A stretch of 64,000 nucleotides of DNA from HXMU1428-3 sp965215715. GTDB lineage: Bacteria > Pseudomonadota > Alphaproteobacteria > Rhizobiales > HXMU1428-3. Of this stretch, positions 9,020 to 17,895 are shown piece after piece. The notes beneath the pieces were generated by a model. It was not told where the DNA came from. It made no database searches and was given only the letters and a program-made list of their open reading frames with translations. The stretch is taken from contig OZ244129.1 of the NCBI GenBank assembly GCA_965215715.1, positions 2,170,001 to 2,234,000 of the forward strand. Direction: 5' to 3'. Every line of letters begins with the position of its first letter. Positions within the stretch are counted from its first letter, which is position 1. A program made the translations under genes and the position numbers.

Positions 9020-9531
9020 TTTTAACTGTAAAAGATATTTTTTTTATTTTTATGAAATCATAACTTGAAGCAAATGAATGTAATCTTATATCACTGGTAT
9101 GAACAAAGATACTGATGTCAAAATAGCTTTGGCAGATCTTTCAATGTTTTTTGTAAAACTATTATTTGTCGTTTAGTTGCATATGCATGGCACGTGTAAC
9201 TATAAGTATAGATCTTTAAATTAACCTCAGGAAAAGATACTTTATACAAAATATTAAAGTTAAATTTATATATTTTGTTAAAAAAATCTTTTCCATTTAG
9301 TGATAACAAAGAAAATTTTATTAAGTTTAAAATATATACTGTTTTTATTTTGTTTTTTTTAGAATATAATTGTTATAAACAACGATATAGTTGTACTGCT
9401 TTTTCGAACTGGAAAATAATAAATTTGATTTAGCTAAAACAAATTTTTTCAACCAATTATTTTTGCATTTTTGTCGAAAACCTAATTGAACAAAAATTTA
9501 TTTCTTAAGTGATAAGGAGAGACACTTTACT
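9020..9531. other. AT-rich intergenic region upstream of mucR
   Basis: About 510 bases without a supportable gene. The stretch from 9100 to 9510 is strikingly A+T rich, with many T and A runs. MucR-type regulators are known to bind AT-rich DNA and to repress their own promoters, so I infer that this is the autoregulatory region. A 63-codon open frame on the minus strand has no ribosome site and no recognisable features; I reject it. Confidence 0.5.
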
Positions 9532-9942
9532 ATGGAACAAGAAAAAAATAATGTTGCTGTCGTTGAGCTTACTGCGGATATTGTTGCCGCCTATGTGAGC
9601 AATAATACTGTTGTGGCTGGTGACGTTCCTAATCTTATTGGTGACGTTTTTGATGCTTTGAGCAAAGCTGCTCGTGTTAGTCCTGGTAGCACCTTAGAAG
9701 ATCTAAAACCTGCAGTTCCTGTTAAAAAATCAGTGACCCCTGATTTTATTATTTGTTTAGAAGATGGCAAAAAGTTTAAGTCTCTTAAAAGGCACTTAAG
9801 AACTCATTACAATCTTTCTCCTGAAGAATATCGTGATAAGTGGCAATTGCCTCATGATTATCCAATGGTTGCGCCTAATTACGCAGCGGCCCGTTCACGC
9901 CTAGCGAAAAAAATGGGACTTGGCCAACGCACAGGTTCATAA
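9532..9942 (+). CDS. mucR: MucR/Ros family transcriptional regulator
   Basis: MucR proteins are zinc-finger, H-NS-like regulators that control exopolysaccharide, motility and cell-cycle genes in alphaproteobacteria. The 136-residue product shows the family core: the finger C-x2-D...H-x4-H in ICLEDGKKFKSLKRHLRTHY, followed by LSPEEYRDKW, DYPMVAPNYA and a basic tail. The second metal ligand is Asp rather than Cys, as in the Cys-Asp-His-His members. AAGGAG lies 12 bases before the ATG. A strong terminator follows, so the gene is monocistronic. Confidence 0.96.
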   Translation: MEQEKNNVAVVELTADIVAAYVSNNTVVAGDVPNLIGDVFDALSKAARVSPGSTLEDLKPAVPVKKSVTPDFIICLEDGKKFKSLKRHLRTHYNLSPEEYRDKWQLPHDYPMVAPNYAAARSRLAKKMGLGQRTGS

Positions 9943-9981
9943 GCCCACGTGGTCAATTGTTTTAAGTTTCTACGATAAAAA

Positions 9982-10015
9982 ATGCCCTACTTTCAATAAG
10001 GTGGGGTATTTTTTT
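9982..10015 (+). terminator. Rho-independent terminator of mucR
   Basis: ATGCCCTAC and GTGGGGTAT form a nine-pair stem with two G-U pairs and a ten-base loop, followed by a run of seven T. Confidence 0.85.
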
Positions 10016-10110
10016 CTCGTCTTTATCCGTGATTTAGCATCAATGCTAAAGGGAGTAATTTTCTTCAATAATAATTCTCACCTCACAAAAAAGAACAAAA
10101 GAGAACATTT

Positions 10111-10154
10111 GTTCTTGACTTGTTCCATATCACGATGTAGAACATTTGAAGAAC
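10111..10154 (+). promoter_or_regulatory. SOS promoter with two LexA boxes
   Basis: GTTC-TTGACTT-GTTC at 10111-10125 is an exact alphaproteobacterial LexA box (GTTC-N7-GTTC). GAAC-ATTTGAA-GAAC at 10140-10154 is a second, reading on the other strand. The first overlaps a -35-like TTGACT (10115-10120); 17 bases on, TAGAAC (10138-10143) could be the -10 and lies in the second box. The promoter is thus covered by LexA at both ends and should be induced by DNA damage. Confidence 0.85.
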
Positions 10155-10175
10155 AAGCGATGAGGTATCAGCATT

Positions 10176-11033
10176 ATGAAAAAGCAAGCCATTCCCACTC
10201 AGCAACAAGTCCCTGCACAAACTGTTGCCGCGCTTTTACAGCAACCTCTTTGTTCTGTTCCAACACAAATAAGTGTACCTAAGGGGGCTGGCTGTCCCCG
10301 GGCCGATCAACAACAAAAGGTTGCATCCGCTTTTGCCAGCTCCCTTAAACCCTTTCACTCTTTGACTGATTCAACGCTTACACCGCGCTTTGAAGCCGAA
10401 TTAAGCTTTGGTGCTCCTCAGATTGATTTGGCTTTAGAAAAAGGAACGCTGGTAACAAATGGTCTTCATGAATTAAATCCTGTGCATTGGCGCGATCAAG
10501 TTTCAGCTCTTGCTTGTGCTCTTGGTCTTATTAGTCGTCATCAAGAAGGCCAGCCTATTTTTTGTTTCTTACAAGAAGATCAGGTTGAGCTTATTGAATG
10601 GTTATCAAGCAACCAGATTAATGACTTTAATATTCAACGCGAGCAATTGATCGTTGTCACAGCTAAACATCGCGATGATCTTTTGTGGGCAATTGAAGAA
10701 ACGATGCATAGCGTTCCAGCTGTGGCCATTATTGCTCATTTTCCAACTTTGGAAAACGTGGCAGCCCAAAGATTAAGCTATCTTGCCAAAGAACAACATG
10801 TCCCTTGTCTTGTGATATGCAATCATACAATTGAAGGCCCTGTTCATGCTCGCTCACAGTGGTCAGTTTGCCGCAAAAGCGATTGCACACAAGATACGAT
10901 GGATCGTGGCCTTGTCCTTCGTCAAAAATTATGTTTGCAGGAAAGAGACTATGGTATGAGTTGGCATCTTTCCTGGCAAGCAGCTGATAATCGTTTTTCT
11001 GCCTCATTGGAACAAGCTAAAACCCTGCATTAA
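10176..11033 (+). CDS. imuA: ImuA-like SOS protein (RecA-related, stand-alone)
   Basis: ImuA is an accessory protein of the damage-induced mutagenesis cassette imuA-imuB-dnaE2. The 285-residue product has the degenerate RecA-like core of that family: the lead-in TLVTNGLHELNP near residue 90, PIFCFLQED, LIVVTAKHRDDLLWAIEETM near 168-187, and the short strand ending AVAIIAHF. The canonical Walker A is not preserved, as is usual in ImuA. GAGG lies ten bases before the ATG. The gene has its own SOS promoter and its own terminator. imuB and dnaE2 are not next to it, which is unusual; they may be elsewhere in the genome. The identification is from pattern, not from a search. Confidence 0.75.
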   Translation: MKKQAIPTQQQVPAQTVAALLQQPLCSVPTQISVPKGAGCPRADQQQKVASAFASSLKPFHSLTDSTLTPRFEAELSFGAPQIDLALEKGTLVTNGLHELNPVHWRDQVSALACALGLISRHQEGQPIFCFLQEDQVELIEWLSSNQINDFNIQREQLIVVTAKHRDDLLWAIEETMHSVPAVAIIAHFPTLENVAAQRLSYLAKEQHVPCLVICNHTIEGPVHARSQWSVCRKSDCTQDTMDRGLVLRQKLCLQERDYGMSWHLSWQAADNRFSASLEQAKTLH

Positions 11034-11060
11034 CATTTGGTTGCGGGGATTTTTCCTTAT
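11023..11060 (+). terminator. Terminator overlapping the end of imuA
   Basis: CCCTGCA (11023-11029) pairs with TGCGGGG (11042-11048), followed by a T-rich tract. The left arm is in the last codons of the gene. Confidence 0.75.
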
Positions 11061-11241
11061 TTTTTAATCTGACATCTTTTTCTTTTAATTTTTGAATGGT
11101 CTAAACCTCTTCAAGATGTTGCCTTCTTAAATTCTATATAGTTATCATGCTAATTATTTCTTGACTTTGACCTTTTGAGTATCTATGAGGTCATCTTTGA
11201 ATCGTTTGTCGATTTATTTTTTCTTCAAAAAGGAACAAGAA

Positions 11242-11733
11242 ATGAAGAGTAATCTAAAATTTTTAACAGCTATTCTGGCTATTGTTTTGATTGGCTCTGG
11301 CTCATTCGTTTTACAGGCCAAAGCTGATGCGGGTTTTACCAAAACGTATAATAAATCAGCCAAAGAGCTGTTTGCCCTGGTTGACTTTCATCAACCTTCA
11401 GAAGCGATTATGCCTCCGATTGCCTCTAGTAAAGTTGAGGGTAAAGGCGTGGGAGCTATCAAAATTAATAACTTAAAAGACAATGGGGGAGAGATTGTTC
11501 TTCAATTGGTTCATTATGCGCCTGAGGCCTATGCATTTAACTATGTTATCCGATCTGCTCCACTCCCTATTAAAGAATATGTTGGGCAAGTTCGGGTGAA
11601 AGATCTTGCTGATGGCAAGTCTCAATTAAGCTGGCAGGGTGTGTTTAAAGGCACAAAAGTGAGCCAAGCTGAGGCTGATAAAATGATCCAAGGTTTTTTG
11701 AATTCAATTGCTGATAAGATCGCTCAGAAATAA
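11242..11733 (+). CDS. Exported SRPBCC-like small protein
   Basis: I do not recognise the specific family. The 163-residue product starts with a clear signal peptide (MKSN, then a hydrophobic stretch to about residue 23, with a likely cut after LQAKA). The mature part has the look of an SRPBCC/polyketide-cyclase-type fold: a short first helix around SAKELFALVDF, alternating strands such as GEIVLQLVHYAP and AFNYVIRSAPLP, a strand SQLSWQGVFKG, and a long C-terminal helix. Members of that fold bind hydrophobic ligands; no ligand can be named. AAGGA lies about ten bases before the start; the upstream in-frame codon at 11185 has none. Confidence 0.7.
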   Translation: MKSNLKFLTAILAIVLIGSGSFVLQAKADAGFTKTYNKSAKELFALVDFHQPSEAIMPPIASSKVEGKGVGAIKINNLKDNGGEIVLQLVHYAPEAYAFNYVIRSAPLPIKEYVGQVRVKDLADGKSQLSWQGVFKGTKVSQAEADKMIQGFLNSIADKIAQK

Positions 11734-11739
11734 TTTCAT

Positions 11740-12038
11740 ACCCTGAAATTTTAAAGTTTACATGTGCGCTTATGAAAACAATTGAGCGTTCCACCGCCCA
11801 ATAAGCGCCCATTAAAGCGAGCTAGGCCCCCACCAATATTTGCCATTGACAGTGACGGGCCGAAAACAGCCAATTGCACAATAAGATAAGCGGGATCATG
11901 GCCAGATATATCAGTATCTGGCCAATCTCAATTCCGACATTAAAAATAAAGATATTGGAAATGGTGAGCCCAAGCGTAGCTGACAAGCTCACTAAGAATT
12001 AAGCTAGACACTAAATGAAGAATGAGAATTTTTTTCAT
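11740..12038 (-). pseudogene. Decayed HupE/UreJ-type membrane protein gene
   Basis: Reading the minus strand from 12038 gives a signal-peptide-like start (ATG AAA AAA, then MKKILILHLVSSLILSELVS). In another frame, positions 11992-11825 encode ATLGLTISNIFIFNVGIEIG and then a hydrophobic segment; FN-x-G-IEIGQ is typical of HupE/UreJ-2 proteins. An in-frame TAG at 11824-11822 is followed by LALMGAYWAVERS, which again matches the usual C-terminal end of that family. The expected middle of the protein is missing. I infer a deletion, a frame change and a stop codon in a former nickel- or cobalt-related membrane protein gene. No such gene is complete in this window. Confidence 0.6.
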
Positions 12039-12261
12039 TTGAAACTATTTTGGAACGCATTAAAGAATTGTCCTGAAATAACTTTCAGTGCCTTTTTAAA
12101 ACACTTAAAGCACTAGAATTAAACGATTTTTTTGTGTTTTCAGGGGATCGCTGGCTATTTTTTTCATCCGAGCAAACTTCCGTTTAAACTCATAATATTC
12201 TCATAAAAGAATGATACTATAGTACCATAAAAGTTTTCAAGCTTTTGTGGGGTGGTATGAT

Positions 12262-12540
12262 ATGTCAAACAATAGTCTATGGGATAAAATAGAGCAATTG
12301 CCAGCAGGGTATCTTACCTGGACCAAGGCGGATCAAATCCATGCGGCCATATCGACATTAAATAAGCTTATTGAGGATGGGACTTTTGGCAAGGGAACCA
12401 AAGAATACAAAGTTGCATTGCGTGCAATAGCGATTTTAAAGGCGATAATCATAAAAGATGGAATGAAATTAGATTATTCCATAGATGCTCAATTGCATAA
12501 GACAGTGACGTCTCACTCTTCTTTATATAAAATTCACTAA
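12262..12540 (+). CDS. Hypothetical small protein
   Basis: I do not recognise this 92-residue protein. It starts MSNNSLWDKIEQLP, appears soluble and mostly helical, and has the repeated-looking segment TKADQIHAAISTLNKLIEDG followed by EYKVALRAIAILKAIIIKDG. There is no signal peptide or membrane segment. GGGGTGG lies about eight bases before the ATG at 12262; a GTG at 12247 would add five residues. Its last 18 bases overlap the 3' end of flgL on the other strand. The context gives no clear function. Confidence 0.6.
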   Translation: MSNNSLWDKIEQLPAGYLTWTKADQIHAAISTLNKLIEDGTFGKGTKEYKVALRAIAILKAIIIKDGMKLDYSIDAQLHKTVTSHSSLYKIH

Positions 12541-14022
12541 ACTCAATTGTTGCAGCGTTGCCATTGATTGGTATGTGGCCTGTAAGCGTGTTTGTAGGTC
12601 TAGCAATTGGGCACTCACCTCATAAATATCGGCATTTTGGATATCTTCAGAGAACCCACGCAACAAATTACCATGGGTTTCATGACGCTCTTTGGTGCTG
12701 GCAATCACAGAGTTGGCTGAAGCTACCTCTGCAATGATATGATCAATGTGCTGACGGTTTGGTTGTTGAGATAAATTATCAGTTACTCTGGCCCGCATAG
12801 CATCATAGCGTGATTGAGCATTGGTATCTGCGCTAGAGTAAGTTTGATAGGAGGCAACCGCTAAATTTTGCAATGAAATTCTGAAGGCTTCTTCATTGGC
12901 TCGAACGCCATATTCAACATTAATATAATCATCAACCTTTACCGTTTGGGATAGGCGCGGGTCATCATTGGCAAACTCGCCTTCATACCAAAACACTGTG
13001 TTGGATGTGGTTGCGTCGACCAAAGTCGTTGCCGTTTCAAAGGGAGGACCAGAGACTCGTTGTGGCGGTGTTACCCCATCAAAGTTAAAAAAATCTTCCG
13101 ATGCGGCAAAATTGGAAGCTGCCACTAATTCGGTATCACCAAGCCGGATCAATTCGTCATTCAAAGCTGTTTGAATGTTGGTGGCTGTGTCAGTTGCTGT
13201 TGCGCCTATCTCAAACTCACCGGGATTTTGCGGCGTTCCTGCCCGTGCGGTCAGGACAAGATCGCGGCTTGTACCATCTGGCAATGTTAGACCTATGGTG
13301 ATGGTCTCTCCCTCTTGGGCTGTATTTGCAGTGACATCTAAGTTTAATGCTGCAGGACTGCCCGCTGGGGCTGTGGGGGTAATGCCTGTAACGGTATTGT
13401 TTAATGCAGTTAGTTTGAAACCAAATGGATGGGTGCCATCTTCGGCCAAATTTACTTCTGAAGCACTTGGCTGGGTGACACTCAGCCGCCCTTTACCATC
13501 AGCACCGACATCTGCTAATTGGCGTTCATTGGCTATTTGATAAAAGCCCGCCTGGCCGCCTTGTCCATTTAAAATCACATTTGGGGCAATCACCGGTCTT
13601 GAGCTGATCTCACGACCGCCATATAGATAACGCCCGCCTGCTTCGGTATTTAATATGGTTGCAACATCATTAAACTTGGCAAAGGACTCGTTTTGAAACA
13701 GCGTTTTTCCATCTGTGTCCAATTCAAAATTAGTATTTAAGCTATTTGAACGGGTGCTGGATGTTGCATCACGAATGTGAGTTAAGGTTTGATCTAAAAT
13801 ATCTATTCGCACTTGCGCTTGTTGGATGCCACGCAAATACCCTTCTAATTGCGAAAGGTCTGCGTTAAATTCAATGAGTTGGCGGCGCTCTAAGCCAAGC
13901 CCGCCATAGGTTTCAGATTTTTTACCGGTGGCCAATTGCCTTTGCAAGTCATCTGAAACTTCGCGTGATGTCGTCACCGCCTGAAATAGGTGGGAACGTG
14001 ATGTGGAAATAGGAATGGCCAT
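12523..14022 (-). CDS. flgL: Flagellar hook-filament junction protein FlgL
   Basis: FlgL joins the hook to the flagellin filament outside the cell. The 499-residue product has flagellin-like coiled-coil ends: the N-terminus with LFQAVTTSREVSDDLQRQLATGKK and LEGYLRGIQQAQVRID, and a C-terminus with QLLDLQTRLQATYQSM. It is much longer than the approximately 300 residues of the enteric protein. The excess lies in the middle (about residues 215-330), in a segment rich in T, G and A with TAQEGETITIGLTLPDGTSR, which resembles surface-exposed domains of hook and flagellin proteins. It starts 27 bases after flgK and is the last gene of the flgE-flgK-flgL operon. Confidence 0.92.
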   Translation of the reverse strand: MAIPISTSRSHLFQAVTTSREVSDDLQRQLATGKKSETYGGLGLERRQLIEFNADLSQLEGYLRGIQQAQVRIDILDQTLTHIRDATSSTRSNSLNTNFELDTDGKTLFQNESFAKFNDVATILNTEAGGRYLYGGREISSRPVIAPNVILNGQGGQAGFYQIANERQLADVGADGKGRLSVTQPSASEVNLAEDGTHPFGFKLTALNNTVTGITPTAPAGSPAALNLDVTANTAQEGETITIGLTLPDGTSRDLVLTARAGTPQNPGEFEIGATATDTATNIQTALNDELIRLGDTELVAASNFAASEDFFNFDGVTPPQRVSGPPFETATTLVDATTSNTVFWYEGEFANDDPRLSQTVKVDDYINVEYGVRANEEAFRISLQNLAVASYQTYSSADTNAQSRYDAMRARVTDNLSQQPNRQHIDHIIAEVASANSVIASTKERHETHGNLLRGFSEDIQNADIYEVSAQLLDLQTRLQATYQSMATLQQLSLVNFI

Positions 14023-14049
14023 TGCTCTTATCCTTAAACCTTCAAATCA

Positions 14050-15924
14050 TTAAACTGACTGGATCAATATATCCATTAACTCACCGGTCACTGCCATCAC
14101 TCGCGCGTTAGCTGAAAAGGCTTGCTGCAAGGCAATTAATGACGCCAGCTCTTCATCAATACTAACACCTGTGTCCGTTTCATATTTTTCTCGCAAACTG
14201 TTTGTAACGGCTTCTTGGGCCGTCAAATTCAAGTCTGCTCGCTCTGACTGAGAGGTTTGAAACGAAATAATATTTTGCGCAAAATCTATCACAGTTCCTG
14301 AGAATGGAGACGCAGGCAAACCGATGCCAGTGTCGCCTGAAAACTGTACATTGTTTAGGGTAAGGCGCTCTATCATATCCAGAGGGCGGGCGTTATCTCC
14401 AATGGCAGTTTCAGGTGAACTGGCATATTTTATTAAAAGTTCCGGGTTATCTGCGATCTGCCCATTTATGACAATGCGGCCAGCAAATCCGGTTCGCGTG
14501 TAGCCCCCATCAACCGCACCGGTGAAGGGCTGGTTGTTGGCCGTATCCAAGAACAATGGAAAGCCAAGGCCTTGGTCTTGCTCATTTATGGCTGTTACTG
14601 TTTTTGAAACGCTGTTTATATCTGTATTATCGGGCGCGCCATCATCGACGATTCTCAAAGTCCCGGCACCAGGCGATGTCACTGTGATATCTGCTCCCAA
14701 AGCTGTATCAAGGGCGGCGGCAATGGCAGCATCTCCACTGGAAAAATCAATCCCGATAACTGTGTCATTCGGGTCAGGTGTCACATCATTGCTTAATGGC
14801 AAACTTGAGGGATCACTCACGCTAACGATAGAAACATTGTGGGTTGTTGGCCCGGTGTTATCGGTATATTGCAAATGGATGACATTGCCAGGCTGAATAT
14901 CACTGATATCAATATCAAAACCTGTGGCCGCCCCGGCTGTTACAGCGGTGCCGTCAACATCAGAATTAGACAGGGCTAAGCTCAAACCTTGTGCCAAATC
15001 ATCCAACTGTCTTTGTGCTTCTGGTAAAGTTGTGTCACGCAGCTCTATCCAGGCGCCTAACTTGCCGGTTGTTAAAATTCCATTTTCAATCAGGTCAATT
15101 TCAAACCCATTGGTCCCGCGCATGCTAACTGTGCCCACACCGCGCAAAGTTTCATCTGTATGATACAAAGCATTGGCATTTACAGACCCATTGCGATCAA
15201 ACAAAAGGGAGACAGCCTCATTATCAACCAAAACATTACCGCTTTGAGAATAAACTATGGCCCGCCCGTTACCATCTTCTCGAACGGTGACCTCTAAATA
15301 CTCAGAGATTTTATTTACAAGCAAATCTCTTTGATCTTTCAGGTCTGCGCTTTCAGCGCCCAAAGCTTGTGCATTTGCGATTTGGGTGTTTACTTCTTCT
15401 AATTTTTGTAAAAAATTATTCAGATCTGCTATGCCATCAGCAATGGAGTCTTCTGCTAATTGCCGCAAGGATTGCACACCATCTGTTAAATTCCGCAATG
15501 TGCTTGCCACACCCTCAGCTTGGGCAACTACAGCTGCCCGTGCTGCATGTGATTCTGGTTGAGAGGAGAGGTCTTGCAAGGATTGAGTAAAGTCGTTCAA
15601 CCGCGTATCTAGGGCACCTGGCCCTCCTGGTGCCCCAAATAATCGATCCACTTGAGATAAGAAACTTGAAATCTCGTTTGAATAAGCAAGGCGGCTGTCT
15701 TCGATAAAAAGTTGCTGTTGAACATACTGGTTTACCTCGCGATAAACGCCAGAAATTCTTGCCCCCAGCCCTTGTTCACCAGCCAGCAGGTTTTCTTGCG
15801 CCGCGACTTTTCGCGTATAGCCATCTGTACCAGCATTGGCAATGTTACGTGCCACAACATCAATTGAGGTTTGCGTAACCCTTAAGCCGGAATTAGATGT
15901 GCTTAATATATGTGTTAAACCCAT
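14050..15924 (-). CDS. flgK: Flagellar hook-associated protein FlgK
   Basis: FlgK is the first junction protein between the hook and the filament. The 624-residue product has the rod/hook family N-terminus (STSNSGLRVTQTSIDVVARN, then IANAGTDGYTRK), a helical region with GVQSLRQLAEDSI, and the C-terminal motif ANARVMAVTGELMDILI. A variable middle region (about residues 340-460) is rich in D, T and G. The length fits alphaproteobacterial homologues. It lies between flgE (73 bases upstream) and flgL, and is probably transcribed from the sigma-54 promoter before flgE. Confidence 0.96.
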   Translation of the reverse strand: MGLTHILSTSNSGLRVTQTSIDVVARNIANAGTDGYTRKVAAQENLLAGEQGLGARISGVYREVNQYVQQQLFIEDSRLAYSNEISSFLSQVDRLFGAPGGPGALDTRLNDFTQSLQDLSSQPESHAARAAVVAQAEGVASTLRNLTDGVQSLRQLAEDSIADGIADLNNFLQKLEEVNTQIANAQALGAESADLKDQRDLLVNKISEYLEVTVREDGNGRAIVYSQSGNVLVDNEAVSLLFDRNGSVNANALYHTDETLRGVGTVSMRGTNGFEIDLIENGILTTGKLGAWIELRDTTLPEAQRQLDDLAQGLSLALSNSDVDGTAVTAGAATGFDIDISDIQPGNVIHLQYTDNTGPTTHNVSIVSVSDPSSLPLSNDVTPDPNDTVIGIDFSSGDAAIAAALDTALGADITVTSPGAGTLRIVDDGAPDNTDINSVSKTVTAINEQDQGLGFPLFLDTANNQPFTGAVDGGYTRTGFAGRIVINGQIADNPELLIKYASSPETAIGDNARPLDMIERLTLNNVQFSGDTGIGLPASPFSGTVIDFAQNIISFQTSQSERADLNLTAQEAVTNSLREKYETDTGVSIDEELASLIALQQAFSANARVMAVTGELMDILIQSV

Positions 15925-15997
15925 AATAAACTCACTGGTTTTTTTAAGTCACCCTTTTGGGCGAAAAGCAAGAAACACCTAGAAGCCGTTTAATGAC

Positions 15998-17695
15998 TTA
16001 TCGCACCATATTGAGTGCTTCCTGCATCATCTCATCACCGGTTGATACAATCCGCGTGTTGGCGGCATAGGCCTGCTGTGTCACAATTAATTTGGTAAAT
16101 TCGTCGGCGATGTCGGTATTAGAGCTCTCTAGGGCGGCGCCTACAATGTTGGCTGAGCTTCCCAAAATCGGCTCACCTGATTCGTCCGTGCGCTGCAATG
16201 CACCGCCATCCATTTTTCGCAAAGCGTTATCAGCATTAAATGTGGCAAGTTCAATAGCGGCAATGTCAAGTTGCTGACCGTTAGAATAGTTGGCAACAAT
16301 ACGTCCTTCATCAGAGACGGCCAGGCCATTTAGCTCACCAGCGGCAAAGCCATTTTGTCCAATATCAGTGATTTTGGCCGTGCCGTTCGCATCGGCAAAT
16401 TGGGTAATACCATTTTTACCGTGGCTAATTTCAATATCCCCCAAGGGGACACCATTAATTGTTGGAGCTGTTAAAGAAATCGAAGTCACTGTTGGTGATA
16501 ATTGGCCATCATTGCCAAAGGAATAGGTCGTGCCAACATTGCGCCAAGCTGGTTGTGTGCCTGTGGCTGAGCTATCTTCTAGATAAAACAAATTCCATGT
16601 GTCAGTTCCAGCACTTGCGGCAACTGTTCCGGCGGTTAATCCTAAATTGGCCGCGCCGGTTCCCCCAATTGTTAAATCTTCACCGTCAGTTGAAGAAATC
16701 GTCAATCGATTGCCGCTATCAATAAAAGCACGATAATTTCCGGCACCATCAATTTGCGTTATGAGGTCGGCTGCCGTGTTTATTTGGCCAACGCCAGCAC
16801 CAAAGGTAATCGTTGTCACGGCCCCGCTATCAAGCTGTAAGGTTAAAGTTTCGCCGGTGCTCAGCGCGGTATCTGTTACCAGATCTGTTGACCCAAATAA
16901 CCCGGCAACAGCTGAACTTTGCTGGCTAGCATCGATTAATGAAACACTGTCTGTCTTTGCCCAACGGAACTGAATGTTGGCTGAGTTACCGCCCGCATCA
17001 TAGGCTGTGACGGCGCCGCCAGAGATTGAATTTTCAATAAATAAGGTTGCATTTGTTCCTTGCACAAAAGCATTGCCGCCTACTAAGGGATTATTGGCAA
17101 AATCAGCAGGGTTTAGCAATTCAGAGCCTGGAACATTTTCATCAGAAGCGGTTGTGCGTGGATAAGAGGCCAGGTTGGTGCGATAATCAACCAATGTGGT
17201 TGCCTTGGCGGGCAAGAAGTCGTTTGTAACCGTTATGATCTCTGGAGAGCTACCTGAGGGGTTGCCTGTTTCTGCGTCAATCGGCAAGCCTTTTAAATAA
17301 TAGCCCCCGCCATTGACCAGGTGGCCAAAATGATCGAGTGTAAAATCCCCGCGGCGGGTATAAAGGTCCTCATTGTTAAACACCGGATTACCATCGGTCA
17401 CCCCGATTGATTCACCGATGATAAAATAACCATCTCCATTAATCGCGATATGGGTTTCTGTGTCAGATGTTGACACGTCCCCTTGTACGTCGTTTGTTGG
17501 GCGAGAATTGGCATTTACCACGCCAAGAGCTTGGGCTTTTGCTGGGCTGTCTGGCACAAGATCTACAAAGCTTGTTTCTGTCCGCTTATAGCCAGTGGTC
17601 TGTGAATTTGCGATATTATTAGAAATATGCTCTAGCGCTGTTGATTGCGCACGAAGACCTGTAATTGCGGTGGTCATAGCCCCAAAAATGCCCAT
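15998..17695 (-). CDS. flgE: Flagellar hook protein FlgE
   Basis: FlgE polymerises into the hook, the universal joint between motor and filament. The 565-residue product has the N-terminal rod/hook signature (ITGLRAQSTALEHISNNIAN, then SQTTGYKR), the family segment TETHIAINGDGYFIIGE, and the C-terminal motif EFTKLIVTQQAYAANTRIVS. Residues about 285-365 contain an insert (GETLTLQLDSGAVTTITFGA, then a helix and NRLTISSTDGEDL) that resembles the Flagellin_IN motif and probably adds a surface domain. It is the first gene of the hook operon, preceded by a sigma-54 promoter about 190 bases upstream. Confidence 0.96.
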   Translation of the reverse strand: MGIFGAMTTAITGLRAQSTALEHISNNIANSQTTGYKRTETSFVDLVPDSPAKAQALGVVNANSRPTNDVQGDVSTSDTETHIAINGDGYFIIGESIGVTDGNPVFNNEDLYTRRGDFTLDHFGHLVNGGGYYLKGLPIDAETGNPSGSSPEIITVTNDFLPAKATTLVDYRTNLASYPRTTASDENVPGSELLNPADFANNPLVGGNAFVQGTNATLFIENSISGGAVTAYDAGGNSANIQFRWAKTDSVSLIDASQQSSAVAGLFGSTDLVTDTALSTGETLTLQLDSGAVTTITFGAGVGQINTAADLITQIDGAGNYRAFIDSGNRLTISSTDGEDLTIGGTGAANLGLTAGTVAASAGTDTWNLFYLEDSSATGTQPAWRNVGTTYSFGNDGQLSPTVTSISLTAPTINGVPLGDIEISHGKNGITQFADANGTAKITDIGQNGFAAGELNGLAVSDEGRIVANYSNGQQLDIAAIELATFNADNALRKMDGGALQRTDESGEPILGSSANIVGAALESSNTDIADEFTKLIVTQQAYAANTRIVSTGDEMMQEALNMVR

Positions 17696-17880
17696 TAGAC
17701 TCTCTCCTCAAACAAAGGCAAACATTAAAGCGCTGTTTTGGTTTTCAAAACGGTTCAGCAAAAACTCAAAAGCGCTGCAAATTAAAAGAGCAAACTAATT
17801 AGATTCATCAGTAAAAGCCTGCTCTTACCGTTCGAACATTCTTAAAAAAAGAACTGAAAGAAACGGCCGGTTAAAGAAAA

Positions 17881-17895
17881 GCAATTCTGATGCCA
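17881..17895 (-). promoter_or_regulatory. Sigma-54 promoter of flgE-flgK-flgL
   Basis: On the minus strand the sequence is TGGCATCAGAATTGC, with GG and GC exactly ten bases apart, a near-perfect -24/-12 element. It points at flgE, whose start codon is about 185 bases downstream. The rest of the 303-base space between flgE and ycjX is A+T rich; I saw no obvious FlbD site and no gene. Confidence 0.85.

Noticed and set aside
9118..9309. 63-codon minus-strand frame before mucR
   Set aside because: No ribosome site, A+T-driven composition, no family features.
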